Shown: positions 63,904 through 64,000 of the stretch, piece after piece
Numbering within the stretch: the first letter of the stretch is position 1
Layout: each line of letters starts with the position of its first letter
Made by a program: the position numbers and the translations under genes
Notes under the pieces: model-generated
Told to the model about the DNA's origin: nothing
What the model saw: only the letters and a program-made list of their open reading frames with translations
Database searches by the model: none
Assembly: GCA_009602725.1 (NCBI GenBank)
Contig: WELB01000116.1
Span: 1 to 64,000 of the forward strand
Reading direction: 5' to 3'
Origin: Spirogloea muscicola
Lineage: Eukaryota; Streptophyta; Zygnematophyceae; Spirogloeales; Spirogloeaceae
DNA: 64,000 bases

Positions 63904-64000
63904 GTAAGCCAGGTCAGCCCCGGAGGAGCATAAGAGCTTGTTGGGTTCTCTGTTCAGTGGCTAAATTACGCTGCACTTGCACTGTCATTCGTACACCAAG

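Overview
The window is nuclear DNA of a photosynthetic eukaryote of the green lineage, most likely a green alga. Evidence: genes are split by GT-AG introns. There is a kinase-plus-fibrillin protein known from plastids, a plant-type APS reductase with a C-terminal thioredoxin-fold domain, a sigma-70 factor of the kind imported into plastids, a plastid-type lumazine synthase, a MATH-BTB protein of the plant BPM kind, and scattered tracts of the plant-type telomere unit (CCCTAAA/TTTAGGG). TAA, TAG and TGA all end recognisable proteins, so the code looks standard. Species cannot be named from the sequence.

Layout. A damaged MATH-BTB gene (+) opens the window, then an unidentified multi-exon gene (-, about 2.7-6.5 kb), a spermidine-synthase-like methyltransferase (+, 7.3-9.9 kb), a CDK5RAP1/MiaB-type tRNA methylthiotransferase (-, 10.2-14.4 kb), the first half of TATA-binding protein (-, 14.5-15.2 kb), a TPR-like membrane protein (+, 15.3-17.2 kb), a small conserved membrane protein (-, 17.6-18.1 kb), an Xaa-Pro aminopeptidase (-, 20.4-24.9 kb) and a possible mitoribosomal mL60 gene (-, 26.4-26.8 kb). 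A repeat zone (about 27-29 kb) precedes FBN11 (+, to 34.4 kb). Then come lumazine synthase (-, 35.2-37.2 kb, with a tRNA-like sequence in one intron), a second repeat zone (37.4-39.0 kb), an aldo/keto reductase (-), a serine carboxypeptidase (+), APS reductase (+), a third repeat zone (49.3-52.1 kb), a plastid sigma factor (+), GCP4 of the gamma-tubulin complex (-), and the start of biotin-protein ligase (+), which runs off the right edge.

The genes do not form one pathway, but many products are expected in plastids or mitochondria: sigma factor, FBN11, APS reductase, lumazine synthase, Xaa-Pro aminopeptidase, the tRNA modifier and biotin ligase. Targeting is inferred from family.

Two features recur. 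First, gene 5' ends are extremely GC-rich, carry GCC/CGG runs, and often adjoin assembly Ns; in five genes a degenerate telomere-like tract sits in an early intron just after this block. Second, the three repeat zones share one repeat family whose longest open stretch resembles the C-terminal end of a non-LTR (LINE) reverse transcriptase polyprotein. All identifications come from reading motifs and splice phases by eye, without database searches.
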